A stretch of 64,000 nucleotides of DNA from Halomonas sp. McH1-25. Its GTDB lineage: Bacteria > Pseudomonadota > Gammaproteobacteria > Pseudomonadales > Halomonadaceae. Below the pieces are notes generated by a model. It ran no database searches and was not told the DNA's origin. It worked only from the letters and a program-made list of their open reading frames with translations. Each line of letters opens with the position of its first letter. Within the stretch, counting starts at the first letter, position 1. The stretch covers positions 62,001 through 126,000 of the forward strand of contig NZ_JAKRFI010000009.1 in assembly GCF_022348165.1 (NCBI RefSeq), given 5' to 3'. Positions 26,250 through 34,859 of the stretch are shown piece by piece. A program made the position numbers and the translations under genes.

Positions 26250-28019
26250 TTAGAGGGCGACCTGCCGGTTGAGGGCGGCAAAGCGACTGTCCGGCTGTGC
26301 CAGCAACGCCTGGGGCGAGCCGATCTCCTGTAAATGCCCGGTTTCGATTACAGCGACCCGGTCCAGGCGTTCAAGGCCGGCCGGACGATGCGTGATCAGT
26401 AACAAAGTGCGTTCGCTGCAGCGGCGTTCGATCACGTCAAATACCTGGGCTGCCGTGGTCTCATCAAGCCCTTCGGTGGGTTCATCGAGAAGCACGACCG
26501 GGGCCGGAGACAGCAGGGCGCGGGCCACCCCAAAGCGACGCAATTGCCCGCCGGAAAGCGAACTACCGCCTTCGTCGGGATAACTGTCGAGCCCTTCGGG
26601 TTGGCTGGCGAGCCACTCATCCAGGCCGAGTGCCGCCAATAGGTCGGTCATATCCGCATCGGTAGCCTCGGGGGCGGCCAATCGCAGGTTCTCGCGGTAG
26701 CTTGCCACGAACAGGTGAATATCCTGTGGCGCCACGGCGAACGAGTCACGCAAGGTCTCCTCGCTCAGGTTGCCAAGCGCAACATCACCCAGGCGCAGTT
26801 CGCCGCGTTGGGGTTCGACAAAGCGCACCAGGGCATCGAATAGGGTGGTCTTGCCACTGCCCGAAGGGCCCAGCAGGGCGAGGTGTTCGCCAGCGTTGAC
26901 GCTCAGCGTTACGCCCTTCAGCGCCTGGGTGCCATCATCGAAAGCGACATGAACATCGTCGATGGCGAGGCTGGCATCGGCAGGGCAGGCATGGTCGGCC
27001 TCTGGGTAGGCAATCTCCGGAACCTGCGAGCGCAGGGTATCGAGCCGCTGTGCGGCGTGCCGGATTCGTCCCAGGTTCTGCCAGGCCTGGGGCAGCAGGG
27101 CAATGGCCTCGAAGGCGGCCAGGACCGCCAACCCCATCAGGATGATCAGTGTGGGATCGAGACTATCATGGCTGGCCAGCCAGGCGGCCATGGCCAGCGT
27201 AGCAGTCAGGGTCAGACCCAGCAGTGTTTGCGATAGCAGCTGCGACATTCCCCATAGCCTGGCCGAATGGCGCTCCTCCTCGTCACGATAGTACTGGGCC
27301 TCGAAAAGGCTATCTGTCTCGTGCCGCCAGCGGCCGTACAGCAGCAGCTCCGGCAACGTGGCGAGCCGCTCGATCAGCCGGCTGCGAATCTGGCCATTGA
27401 TAGCATGCCAGCGTGCCGTGTGGTTGTGGCCCAATCGCCAGGCGAGCCATGGACCGATGACACCGGATGCCAGCAGGGCGGCGCCGGCGAACAGACCGAC
27501 CCCTGGGGCGAAAACGCCGATCGCCACGCCGCAGCCAACGATGGCGAACAGGGCGACGAGCGAGGGTGACAGTACCCGGAGATACAGGCTGTCCAGCGCA
27601 TCAATGTCGGCCGTGAGACGCGTCAGCAGATCGCCACTGCCGTAGCGAAGCAGGGCGGTGGGCGAAAGCGGCTCAATGGCTTCGTAGATATGCCGGCGCA
27701 GCAGCGACAGCAGCCTCAACGTGCCTTCATGGGAGGTCACGCGTTCGCCATAGCGGCCGGCGGTGCGCGTCAACACGAACAGGCGAATGCCTGCTGAGGG
27801 CAAAAAATAGTTGAAGGCGGCTGCCGTGGTGAACGACAACCCGGCCAAGGCCGAGGCGCTCAAGAACCAGCCAGAAAGTGCGATCATGCCGATGCTAGAA
27901 AGCAGCGTCACCAGGCTGAGAAAAACGCCAAGGCCCAGCCATAGGGATAACGGCTGCATCTGTTTCAGGTAGGGCCGGAGAAGGTCCGTATGTTTTACCG
28001 AGCGAGAGGCGTCAGGCAT
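26250..28019 (-). CDS. cydC: Thiol reductant ABC exporter subunit CydC
   Basis: A 589-residue half of the CydDC ABC exporter, which loads reducing thiols or heme-related cargo in the periplasm and is required to assemble cytochrome bd. Six N-terminal helices are followed by an ATPase domain with Walker A GPSGSGKTTLFDAL, signature LSGGQLRRFGVARAL, Walker B VVLLDEPTEG and the H-loop LLITHRPAG. The start at 28019 (MPDASRSVKHTD) overlaps the cydD stop by 8 bp; the upstream open frame lies inside cydD. It is last in cydA-cydB-cydD-cydC. Confidence 0.95.
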   Translation of the reverse strand: MPDASRSVKHTDLLRPYLKQMQPLSLWLGLGVFLSLVTLLSSIGMIALSGWFLSASALAGLSFTTAAAFNYFLPSAGIRLFVLTRTAGRYGERVTSHEGTLRLLSLLRRHIYEAIEPLSPTALLRYGSGDLLTRLTADIDALDSLYLRVLSPSLVALFAIVGCGVAIGVFAPGVGLFAGAALLASGVIGPWLAWRLGHNHTARWHAINGQIRSRLIERLATLPELLLYGRWRHETDSLFEAQYYRDEEERHSARLWGMSQLLSQTLLGLTLTATLAMAAWLASHDSLDPTLIILMGLAVLAAFEAIALLPQAWQNLGRIRHAAQRLDTLRSQVPEIAYPEADHACPADASLAIDDVHVAFDDGTQALKGVTLSVNAGEHLALLGPSGSGKTTLFDALVRFVEPQRGELRLGDVALGNLSEETLRDSFAVAPQDIHLFVASYRENLRLAAPEATDADMTDLLAALGLDEWLASQPEGLDSYPDEGGSSLSGGQLRRFGVARALLSPAPVVLLDEPTEGLDETTAAQVFDVIERRCSERTLLLITHRPAGLERLDRVAVIETGHLQEIGSPQALLAQPDSRFAALNRQVAL

Positions 28020-29781
28020 GGCTGTCCTCCACGAAACGGGTGGCGTCGCAGAGATCGTGGCGCGTGCGTAGCGCATCCAGGGTATCGACGCCCCGGACCC
28101 GACCGCGGTCGAGTACCAGAACGCGATCGGCCAACTGCAGCAGATCGAGGCGATGAGTCAGCATCACCACAGTATGATCTGGCTTGAGACGCGCGAGGGC
28201 TCGCATGATACGTGCCTCACTGTCACGGTCCAGGCTGGCGGTTGGCTCGTCGAGAAGAATCAGCGGCGCTTGGCGCAGAAATACCCGGGCCAGAGCGATT
28301 CGCCGTGCCTGCCCGCCGGAAACCGGCTGGCCACCGGCGCCCAGCGGCGTCGCCAATCCCTGGGGTAGCACATTGGCCCAATCGGCCAGGTCAGCGTCTA
28401 CCAGCGCTTGCCAGATCGCCTCATCATCGGCATCCGGGGCGGCCAGGAGCAGGTTGTCGGCCAGCGTGCCGGACAGGATGGCTGGATGCTGACCGACCCA
28501 GCCGATAGCCTGCTGCCAAGCCTCGGGAGCCAGCGCATCGATGCGCGTGCCGTCATGCGTCATCAATGTACCGGCCTCGTGCGACAGGAACCCCATCAGC
28601 AGATTGAGCAGGGTAGTCTTGCCTGCGCCGCTCGGGCCGATGACCGCCAAGGTATCGCCCGGACGAATGTCGACACTGACCCCATCGAGAGCGGGAGCCT
28701 GTTGCCCGGGGTAGCGGCAGGTGACGTTTTCCAAGGTCAGGCCCAGGCACTCGGGCACCGGCCAGTCGGATCCATTCGATCCGTTGGCTGCGGACGATTC
28801 GAGCAGAGGCATCAAGTCCTCGGCGGCGGCTTCCGCTTCGGCCTTGGCGTGATAATGCGAGCCCAGGTCGCGTAGAGGCTGGTAGAAATCCGGGGCGACT
28901 ACCAAGATGAACAGACCGGCGAACAGGTCCAGTTCACGTTCCCAGGTGCCGAAGTCAAAATGCCCCAAATAGACAAAGCCGATGTAGATCGCCAGCAATG
29001 CAATCGACAGCGAGCTGAAGAACTCGAGCAGCGTGGACGAAAGAAACGCTAGGCGCAGCACACGCATGGTGCGTGTACGAAAGTTTTCTGAGACTTCGTG
29101 TACCACGTCGGCCTGTGCGCGGCTGACCCCGAACAGCTTGAGGGTCGGCAGGCCGCGGAGGGTATCGAGGAAATGCCGGCTCATGCGCGTCATTTCGCGA
29201 AACTGCGCTTGCTGGCATTGCTTGGCGCCGATGCCGACCATGGCCATGTTGAGCGGTATGAAGGGTGCAGTGACCAGCAGGATCAGGCCCGCCGCCCAGT
29301 TCAGCGGGAATACGGCGAGCAGGATAAGCACGGGAATGGTCAAACACAGCATGACCTGTGGACGATAGTCGGCGTAATAACCATGCAGAGCATCGACCTG
29401 GTCCCAGACACGATTGCCCAGGGTCGCGCTGTGCTGACGACGCGCCCACAGCGGGCCGAGTTCACCGATACGCTGAAACAGCTCATGGCGAATCGACTGC
29501 CTGACGAGAAGGGCGCCGTGTGTGCCGGCCTCGGTCTTTAGCCAAGCCAGTGCGCCGCGTCCAATAAAGGCAAAGGGCAGAACGAGCAAGGGAACGGCAA
29601 GGCTGGTAAAAGGCGCTTCGTCGATGACCATGCGCTGCGCGACGGTGGCAATAGCCCAGGCCTGTACGAAGAGCAGCAATGTCGACGCGCTGCCGGCGAG
29701 CACTGCGATACGCGGCCAGACGCCACCTTGGCGGGCCCTGGCGGCCAGCCATCGGCGTAGAGTCAGGGTATCTTTCTTCAT
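28012..29781 (-). CDS. cydD: Thiol reductant ABC exporter subunit CydD
   Basis: A 589-residue ABC half-transporter, partner of CydC. It has six membrane helices, then an ATPase domain with Walker A GPSGAGKTTLLNLL, signature VSGGQARRIALARV, Walker B LILLDEPTAS and the H-loop VVMLTHRLD. It starts 19 bp after the cydB stop and overlaps cydC, so the four genes form one operon. Length and motifs are intact. Confidence 0.95.
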   Translation of the reverse strand: MKKDTLTLRRWLAARARQGGVWPRIAVLAGSASTLLLFVQAWAIATVAQRMVIDEAPFTSLAVPLLVLPFAFIGRGALAWLKTEAGTHGALLVRQSIRHELFQRIGELGPLWARRQHSATLGNRVWDQVDALHGYYADYRPQVMLCLTIPVLILLAVFPLNWAAGLILLVTAPFIPLNMAMVGIGAKQCQQAQFREMTRMSRHFLDTLRGLPTLKLFGVSRAQADVVHEVSENFRTRTMRVLRLAFLSSTLLEFFSSLSIALLAIYIGFVYLGHFDFGTWERELDLFAGLFILVVAPDFYQPLRDLGSHYHAKAEAEAAAEDLMPLLESSAANGSNGSDWPVPECLGLTLENVTCRYPGQQAPALDGVSVDIRPGDTLAVIGPSGAGKTTLLNLLMGFLSHEAGTLMTHDGTRIDALAPEAWQQAIGWVGQHPAILSGTLADNLLLAAPDADDEAIWQALVDADLADWANVLPQGLATPLGAGGQPVSGGQARRIALARVFLRQAPLILLDEPTASLDRDSEARIMRALARLKPDHTVVMLTHRLDLLQLADRVLVLDRGRVRGVDTLDALRTRHDLCDATRFVEDSHA

Positions 29782-29800
29782 GTCCGCTCCGACAGTGATG

Positions 29801-30799
29801 TCACTCTTCGCTCTCGCGCACCTTACCGCGGAACACTCGGTAGCTGTACGCGGTATAGCCCAGAGTAATGGGTATCATGATCGCGTAGCCCACCAGCAGG
29901 AATTGCTGACTGGAGCGGCTCGAGGCGGCTTTCCAGAGAGTGATATCCGGCGGCAGCATGATGGGATAGAGGCTGGCGATCAGGCCGATCAGCCCCAAGA
30001 CGAACATGGCTACCACCAGCAGAAAGATACGCTTTTCATGGCGGCGTGCGGCACTGCGTACGGTGGCGACGGCTAGGCCCAGCATCAGCACGGCGACAAG
30101 GCCCAGCCACAGCAGGTTGGGGAACCGGGACCAGCGTTCGGCAATACGTTCGTTGACGAACGGGGTCCAGACCACGACCGTCAGCATTGAGACAACGAAC
30201 AGGCTCATCAGCGGCCGAACCATGGAGTAGAATCTCCGCTGCAGCCGGCCTTCGGTCTTCACGATCAGCCAGGCGGCCCCCAGCAAGGCGTAGCCGATCA
30301 CCAGGGCGGCACCGGTACAGAGGCCAAACCAGGAAAACCAGCCGAAGGCATCCTCGGCGAAGTTGCTATCATCCGAGGCGAGCCCGCCGATCACGCTGCC
30401 TACGATCATGCCCTGGATGAAGGCGACGGCAAGGGTCGCGATGCTGAAGCCTATGTCGAAGCCCTTGTAGGAGTCCGCTTCGGAACGAAACTCGAACGTC
30501 ATGCCGCGAAAGAATAGGCACATCAGCATCAGGACCAGCGGCAGGTACATGGCGGGCAGCAGCGAGGCGTAAACCAGCGGGAAAGCACCGTACAGTCCGG
30601 CGGTGCTGAGGACCAGCCAGGTCTGGTTGCCATCCCAGAACGGCGAGGCAGAGGTGAGCATGATGCCGCGCTGTTCGTCGTCCCTGACAAAAGGAAACAG
30701 GATCCCGATACCCAGGCTGAAGCCGTCCAGAATCACGTACAGGGTCAGCGCGAAGCCGATCAGCCCGAACCAGACGATGGGAAAGAGTTCATTGTTCAT
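29801..30799 (-). CDS. cydB: Cytochrome bd ubiquinol oxidase subunit II
   Basis: A 332-residue membrane subunit with about eight helices that stabilises the CydA hemes. The start MNNELFPIVWFGLIGFALTL carries the family hallmark, followed by YVILDGFSLGIGILFPF and ASPFWDGNQTWLVLSTAGLY. Length is that of short CydB/CioB proteins. It lies 75 bp downstream of cydA; I found no clear cydX in that gap or after cydB. Confidence 0.95.
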   Translation of the reverse strand: MNNELFPIVWFGLIGFALTLYVILDGFSLGIGILFPFVRDDEQRGIMLTSASPFWDGNQTWLVLSTAGLYGAFPLVYASLLPAMYLPLVLMLMCLFFRGMTFEFRSEADSYKGFDIGFSIATLAVAFIQGMIVGSVIGGLASDDSNFAEDAFGWFSWFGLCTGAALVIGYALLGAAWLIVKTEGRLQRRFYSMVRPLMSLFVVSMLTVVVWTPFVNERIAERWSRFPNLLWLGLVAVLMLGLAVATVRSAARRHEKRIFLLVVAMFVLGLIGLIASLYPIMLPPDITLWKAASSRSSQQFLLVGYAIMIPITLGYTAYSYRVFRGKVRESEE

Positions 30800-30874
30800 G
30801 CGTGTTTCCTATGCCGTTTGCCCAGTCCTTGGACGTATTGCTCCATTTCACTTCCCTGTTTGACAGGCGCAGTA

Positions 30875-32284
30875 TCATGAGTCTCGCCGGGATCGCCGGC
30901 TGAAGGGATGCCTGGGGGCACGATTCTCCTGCGCGTCATCATGCTGTTCTTCGGCTGGTAGGGATTCTTCGGGTGTGCGACGGACCAGCTTGAAGAAGAA
31001 GTAGGCACCGATGGCGAAAATTAGCGTATAGATACCCCAAAGCCCCACTAGGCTAGTGACCAAGGTAGAGACGCTGAATGGCGAGACGCCCTCGACGGTA
31101 CGCAGCAGGCCGTAGATTATCCAAGGCTGACGCCCGGCTTCGGTGGTGACCCAGCCCGCCTCGATGGCAATCACACCGGCCGGTGTCGCCAGCATCGTCA
31201 ATACCAGAAACCAGCGCGAATCGTAGAGTCGCTTGCGCTTGCGCAGCCACAGCGAGAGCGCGACCAGGCCAAGCATGGCAAAGCCCAGGTAGACCATCAG
31301 TCGGAACGCATAGAACACCAGCGGAACGTAGGGCCGTTCGTCTTCCGGCCACTGTTCCAGGCCCTGTATCTTGCCGGTCAGCGAGTGGGTCAGGTACAGG
31401 CTGCTCAGGCGTGGGATCTCCAGGGTATAGCGGTTCTTCTCCTGTTCCGGATCCGGCCAGGCGAACACCACCATAGGCATGCCGGCGCGCTCGGGCTCGA
31501 TCTTCCAGTAGGCTTCCATGGCAGCCACCTTGGCCGGCTGATGCTCAAGCGTATTCAGACCATGCACGTCACCCGCTACGATTTGCAACGGCACGACGAA
31601 GGTCAGCATCCACAGGGCCATCGAGAGCATTTTGCGGGCCACGGTATCGCGGTTGTTACGGTACAGGTGCCAGGCGGCGATGCCGGCCACGACAAAGGCC
31701 GTGGCGATCAGCGCGGCCAGCGACATGTGTACGAAGCGGAAGGGCTGGGAGGGATTGAATATTACATGCCACCAGTTCTCCGGAATGAACCGGCCATTCT
31801 CAATGGCATAGCCCGCCGGCGTCTGCATCCAGCTGTTCGAGGCCAGAATCCAGAATGTCGAGATGTAGGCTCCCAGGGCCACGATACAGGTGGCGAAGAA
31901 GTGCACCTTGCGGCTGACCCTGCCTTCGCCGAACATCATGATGCCGAAAAAGCCGGCTTCCAGGAAAAAGGCGGTAATGACTTCGTAAGTCAGCAACACG
32001 CCGTTGATGCCGCCTGCCTTGGATGAAAAACCGCTCCAATTGGTGCCGAACTCGAACGCCATGATGACACCGGAGACCACGCCGGCGGCGTAGTTTACGG
32101 CGAAGTGAGGCAACCAGTAATGATAGATGCCGAGATAGACCCGGTTGCCCGTTTTCAGCCACATCGCCTCGAGAAAGGCCAGGTAGGTAGATAGCCCGAT
32201 ACTCAGTGCTAGGAAGATGATGTGATACATCACCGTGGTCGAGAATTGCAGGCGGGCCAGGTCGACGGTATCTAATCCCAGCAT
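30875..32284 (-). CDS. cydA: Cytochrome bd ubiquinol oxidase subunit I, short Q-loop type
   Basis: A 469-residue heme-bearing catalytic subunit that reduces O2 with quinol without proton pumping, tolerant of low oxygen, NO, cyanide or sulfide. The N-terminal heme region is seen in LARLQFSTTVMYHIIFLALS and the conserved GDxxG-QPxKxAAxEA block in GDVHGLNTLEHQPAKVAAME. GWVTTEAGRQPWIIYG is the other hallmark. The quinol loop is short, as in the CioA (cyanide-insensitive) branch; E. coli CydA has about 50 more residues. AAGGAG lies just before the start at 32284. It is first gene of the cyd operon. Confidence 0.95.
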   Translation of the reverse strand: MLGLDTVDLARLQFSTTVMYHIIFLALSIGLSTYLAFLEAMWLKTGNRVYLGIYHYWLPHFAVNYAAGVVSGVIMAFEFGTNWSGFSSKAGGINGVLLTYEVITAFFLEAGFFGIMMFGEGRVSRKVHFFATCIVALGAYISTFWILASNSWMQTPAGYAIENGRFIPENWWHVIFNPSQPFRFVHMSLAALIATAFVVAGIAAWHLYRNNRDTVARKMLSMALWMLTFVVPLQIVAGDVHGLNTLEHQPAKVAAMEAYWKIEPERAGMPMVVFAWPDPEQEKNRYTLEIPRLSSLYLTHSLTGKIQGLEQWPEDERPYVPLVFYAFRLMVYLGFAMLGLVALSLWLRKRKRLYDSRWFLVLTMLATPAGVIAIEAGWVTTEAGRQPWIIYGLLRTVEGVSPFSVSTLVTSLVGLWGIYTLIFAIGAYFFFKLVRRTPEESLPAEEQHDDAQENRAPRHPFSRRSRRDS

Positions 32285-32651
32285 GGGCAGGACTCTCCTT
32301 GTCCGGTGTGCTTCGCTGATATGATCGGGACATAGGCCTGCCGCTCATGGCGGAGCCAATACTTACCAGCGTTCTGATCCCGGTTTCGTGAGGATTCGCT
32401 CCACTAGGGTAGGCATAATAATAGCCTGTATCGAATCACTGACAGAGCGCTAACCTGGAAGATAGCCATAGATCATACTGTGACTTCCCTGCATCGTAGC
32501 CATACGGTTGCACGTGCACCCATGGGTCACTTAACCGTCGGCCCGGCAGAGCGATGAATGATCTCTGTCAAAACAGCTCACGAGGGTATCCACGCTAGGC
32601 AGGCCACCATCCCGAAGGTCTCGACGAGCACACCTTAACCGCGGCGCTCGA
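32285..32651. other. Upstream region of cydA
   Basis: About 370 bp containing the cydA promoter on the minus strand and the end of the convergently placed, same-strand hydrolase gene. I saw no convincing FNR, ArcA or RegA site. The TGATATGATC sequence near 32317 is at best half an FNR box. Confidence 0.35.
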
Positions 32652-33695
32652 TCAGGTGCCCGACGAAGCGATCTGATCGACCATTGCCTTGATCGCCTGG
32701 ACCTGCTTACCCTGCCGACTGTCATGGACCGGATCGCGTTGCCAGCTACTCTCGTCGTAGCCCCACCAGTCCCAGCAGGCTTGCGGGTTAGGCAGGCTGG
32801 GCTCGGCTTGGGGATACAGCACGACCAGGCGATTCTGTGCGGCCCATTCGTTGAGTCCTGAATAGCGCACGAACGCCTCGCCAACCTGGCCAGCGCTCAT
32901 GCGACAGCCGTGCAGTACCACACTTAGGCCGCAGGATGCGCCCTCCTCACAGGCCTTGGGCACGAAAACATAACCTTCGTCGGCCAGGCGTCGCCCGTCA
33001 TAATACCTCGTCTGATCGAAGCGCATCAGTTTGCCGCGGCCCTCGCCCTCGGGTGGTTCCATTCGCGTACCGTACAGCCATTGCAGGGCCTCGTCTGCGC
33101 CATCCACGCCACAATCCAGAAGATGCGGGCTACCGCCTTCGGTACAGCCGACCGTATCGGTATTGCTATTCTGCGCGGCCGACACCGGCCAACCATGAAC
33201 GGCGGTCGGCGTCCGCTCGACCGCCAGCTGAGTTTCGGGATTGGTGAGCCAGTCGCGATACTGTTCTGCAAGTAGCTCTCCCAGGCGAGGGTCGATGACC
33301 TCGTCATCTCCACCATGCCAAAGATAGACGCGCTGCTCGGCCAGCGCTGCGGAATCGCCGACCCGACCGTTATCGAGATACTGCGCATAGCGGCGCTCCA
33401 GCTCCGCCAAGTCGGGTAGGCCCAGGCGGGTCTCCATGCACTGCGTTATTGCCCGTGACAGGGCCCCCTGGGCGCAGCCCCAGGGACCGGCAGCAAATGA
33501 TGCCAACCCCGAGAAGCGCTCCGGCCAGGCGACCGCCAGTTGGGTGGCCATATAACCGCCGGAGGAGACGCCCATCACGCTAATCGCACCGGCTTCGATA
33601 GTCAGCGCCGGTAGCGGCGACGAGGCACTTTCCTCCGCCGCAACCGGAATCGTCACTAACAGCGCCGCAAGAGCGGGAAGCGCCTTCAACGGCAC
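32652..33695 (-). CDS. Secreted PHB depolymerase-like esterase
   Basis: A 347-residue exported alpha/beta hydrolase of the extracellular poly(3-hydroxybutyrate) depolymerase type. A signal peptide ends near VAAE; the nucleophile elbow is VMGVSSGGYMATQLAV (serine box GVSSG); further parts are YLWHGGDDEVIDP and VVLHGCRMSAGQVG. The start is GTG 33695, directly after the fkpA TGA (33696-33698), so translation probably depends on ribosomes finishing fkpA. The true substrate may be PHB oligomers or another ester. No other PHB gene is nearby. Confidence 0.85.
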   Translation of the reverse strand: MPLKALPALAALLVTIPVAAEESASSPLPALTIEAGAISVMGVSSGGYMATQLAVAWPERFSGLASFAAGPWGCAQGALSRAITQCMETRLGLPDLAELERRYAQYLDNGRVGDSAALAEQRVYLWHGGDDEVIDPRLGELLAEQYRDWLTNPETQLAVERTPTAVHGWPVSAAQNSNTDTVGCTEGGSPHLLDCGVDGADEALQWLYGTRMEPPEGEGRGKLMRFDQTRYYDGRRLADEGYVFVPKACEEGASCGLSVVLHGCRMSAGQVGEAFVRYSGLNEWAAQNRLVVLYPQAEPSLPNPQACWDWWGYDESSWQRDPVHDSRQGKQVQAIKAMVDQIASSGT

Positions 33696-34406
33696 TCAGT
33701 CGCCCTCGCTCTCGCCGCCAGCTTTTTCGACGCCTTGCAATTCGATTTTGAAGGTCAGCGTCTCGTTGGGGCCAATCGGACCGCCGGTGCCTGCCTGGCC
33801 ATAGGCCAGGTCGGATGGCAAGTAGATCATCCAGGTGTCGCCGACGCTCATCATCTGCAGGGCTTCCTGCCAGCCTTCGATGACTTGGCCGACGCGAAAT
33901 TCGACCGGCTCGCCGCGCTGATAGGAGCTATCGAAGACGGTGCCGTCGAGCAGCTTACCTTCGTAGTGGACCGTAACGTTGTCCTTAGGCCCGGGCGTGG
34001 CGCCGTCGCCGGATTTCAGCACCTTATACTGAAGGCCGGAGTCGGTGACCTCGACGCCTGCCTTCTTGGCGTTCTCGGCCAGGAACTTCTCGCCTTCGGC
34101 CTTGTTGGCCTCAGCGGCCTCCTTGGCCTTGGCCTGCTGCTCGGCCAGATTCTGCTGCTGGAACTGGGTCAGCACCTGAGCCATTTCCTCCTGGCTCATC
34201 TGCAGGTCGTTACCCGCGTAGACGTCTTCCAGGGCCTGGGTGAAGGCATCGATATCGAGGTTCTCAACATCCTGGGACAGGCTCTTTCCCAGCGTGGCGC
34301 CGATGCTATAGCTGAGTTTTTCTTGGTCGCTCTGGGGCGCTGCCAGCGCGAACGGAGCGGCGCTCAATGCTGCGGTGAAGGCAGCAGCGGTCAGCAGTAT
34401 TTTCAT
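33696..34406 (-). CDS. fkpA: Periplasmic FKBP-type peptidyl-prolyl isomerase
   Basis: A 236-residue FkpA/Mip-like chaperone and isomerase. The signal peptide is MKILLTAAAFTAALSAAPFA; an N-terminal helical dimerisation part with a long Gln/Glu/Ala-rich helix (QQNLAEQQAKAKEAAEANKA) is followed by the FKBP domain (VTVHYEGKLLDGTVFDSSYQ and GPNETLTFKIEL). The start at 34406 follows AGAGGAACC; the longer frame to 34547 is not used. It folds outer-membrane and periplasmic proteins under stress and fits the envelope theme of the cargo. It precedes the depolymerase gene without any spacer. Confidence 0.93.
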   Translation of the reverse strand: MKILLTAAAFTAALSAAPFALAAPQSDQEKLSYSIGATLGKSLSQDVENLDIDAFTQALEDVYAGNDLQMSQEEMAQVLTQFQQQNLAEQQAKAKEAAEANKAEGEKFLAENAKKAGVEVTDSGLQYKVLKSGDGATPGPKDNVTVHYEGKLLDGTVFDSSYQRGEPVEFRVGQVIEGWQEALQMMSVGDTWMIYLPSDLAYGQAGTGGPIGPNETLTFKIELQGVEKAGGESEGD

Positions 34407-34859
34407 AAGGTTCCTCTGGGATCGATATGTCTGCGGTTGCATTGCCGGTGCCGCATAAGTGCTGACCCGGAGCCCTGGGACTTTAACAGGGCGGCTCGGG
34501 TTCCGCACGCATGCCGCAAGCAAGGCGAGCAAGTACCGCATCAGCAATCACGCCGTATGCGGGGCCAGCCGAAGCCTTGCTTCCTTGTCGGCATGCCGCT
34601 GCCAGCCTGCTGCTGGGATGGCTCGCGAGCCCTCATCAGTTGCAGCGAAGTCGGTGCCGTTATCGTTCCCATACTGCTCGCTATTCTGTCCTGAGAGCCG
34701 TAGAGGGTGGCGATAGATTTTTCGCACTCACTGAACTCTCCACTTCCGCTGCCATCCAATGTCACTGAACGAAGGCGAGCGTAATGCAGACGGCACGCTG
34801 TCCTCTGCAACCAACAACATGCTGAATCTGCTCAAGCGCAATGGAAGCAGGAGTACTCA
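34407..34859. other. Divergent region between fkpA and degP
   Basis: About 450 bp holding the divergent promoters. Long open frames here are read-through of the opposite strand of fkpA, not genes. No sigma-E-like promoter could be assigned with confidence. Confidence 0.35.

Noticed and set aside
30796-31008. cydX-like small subunit gene between cydA and cydB
   Set aside because: The frame there is mostly the out-of-frame cydA end; the possible 16-residue peptide starting MEQYVQGL has no membrane helix, unlike CydX.
33735-34694. 319-codon open frame on the plus strand
   Set aside because: It is the antisense of fkpA; codon pattern, lack of ribosome binding site and lack of family resemblance show it is a shadow.
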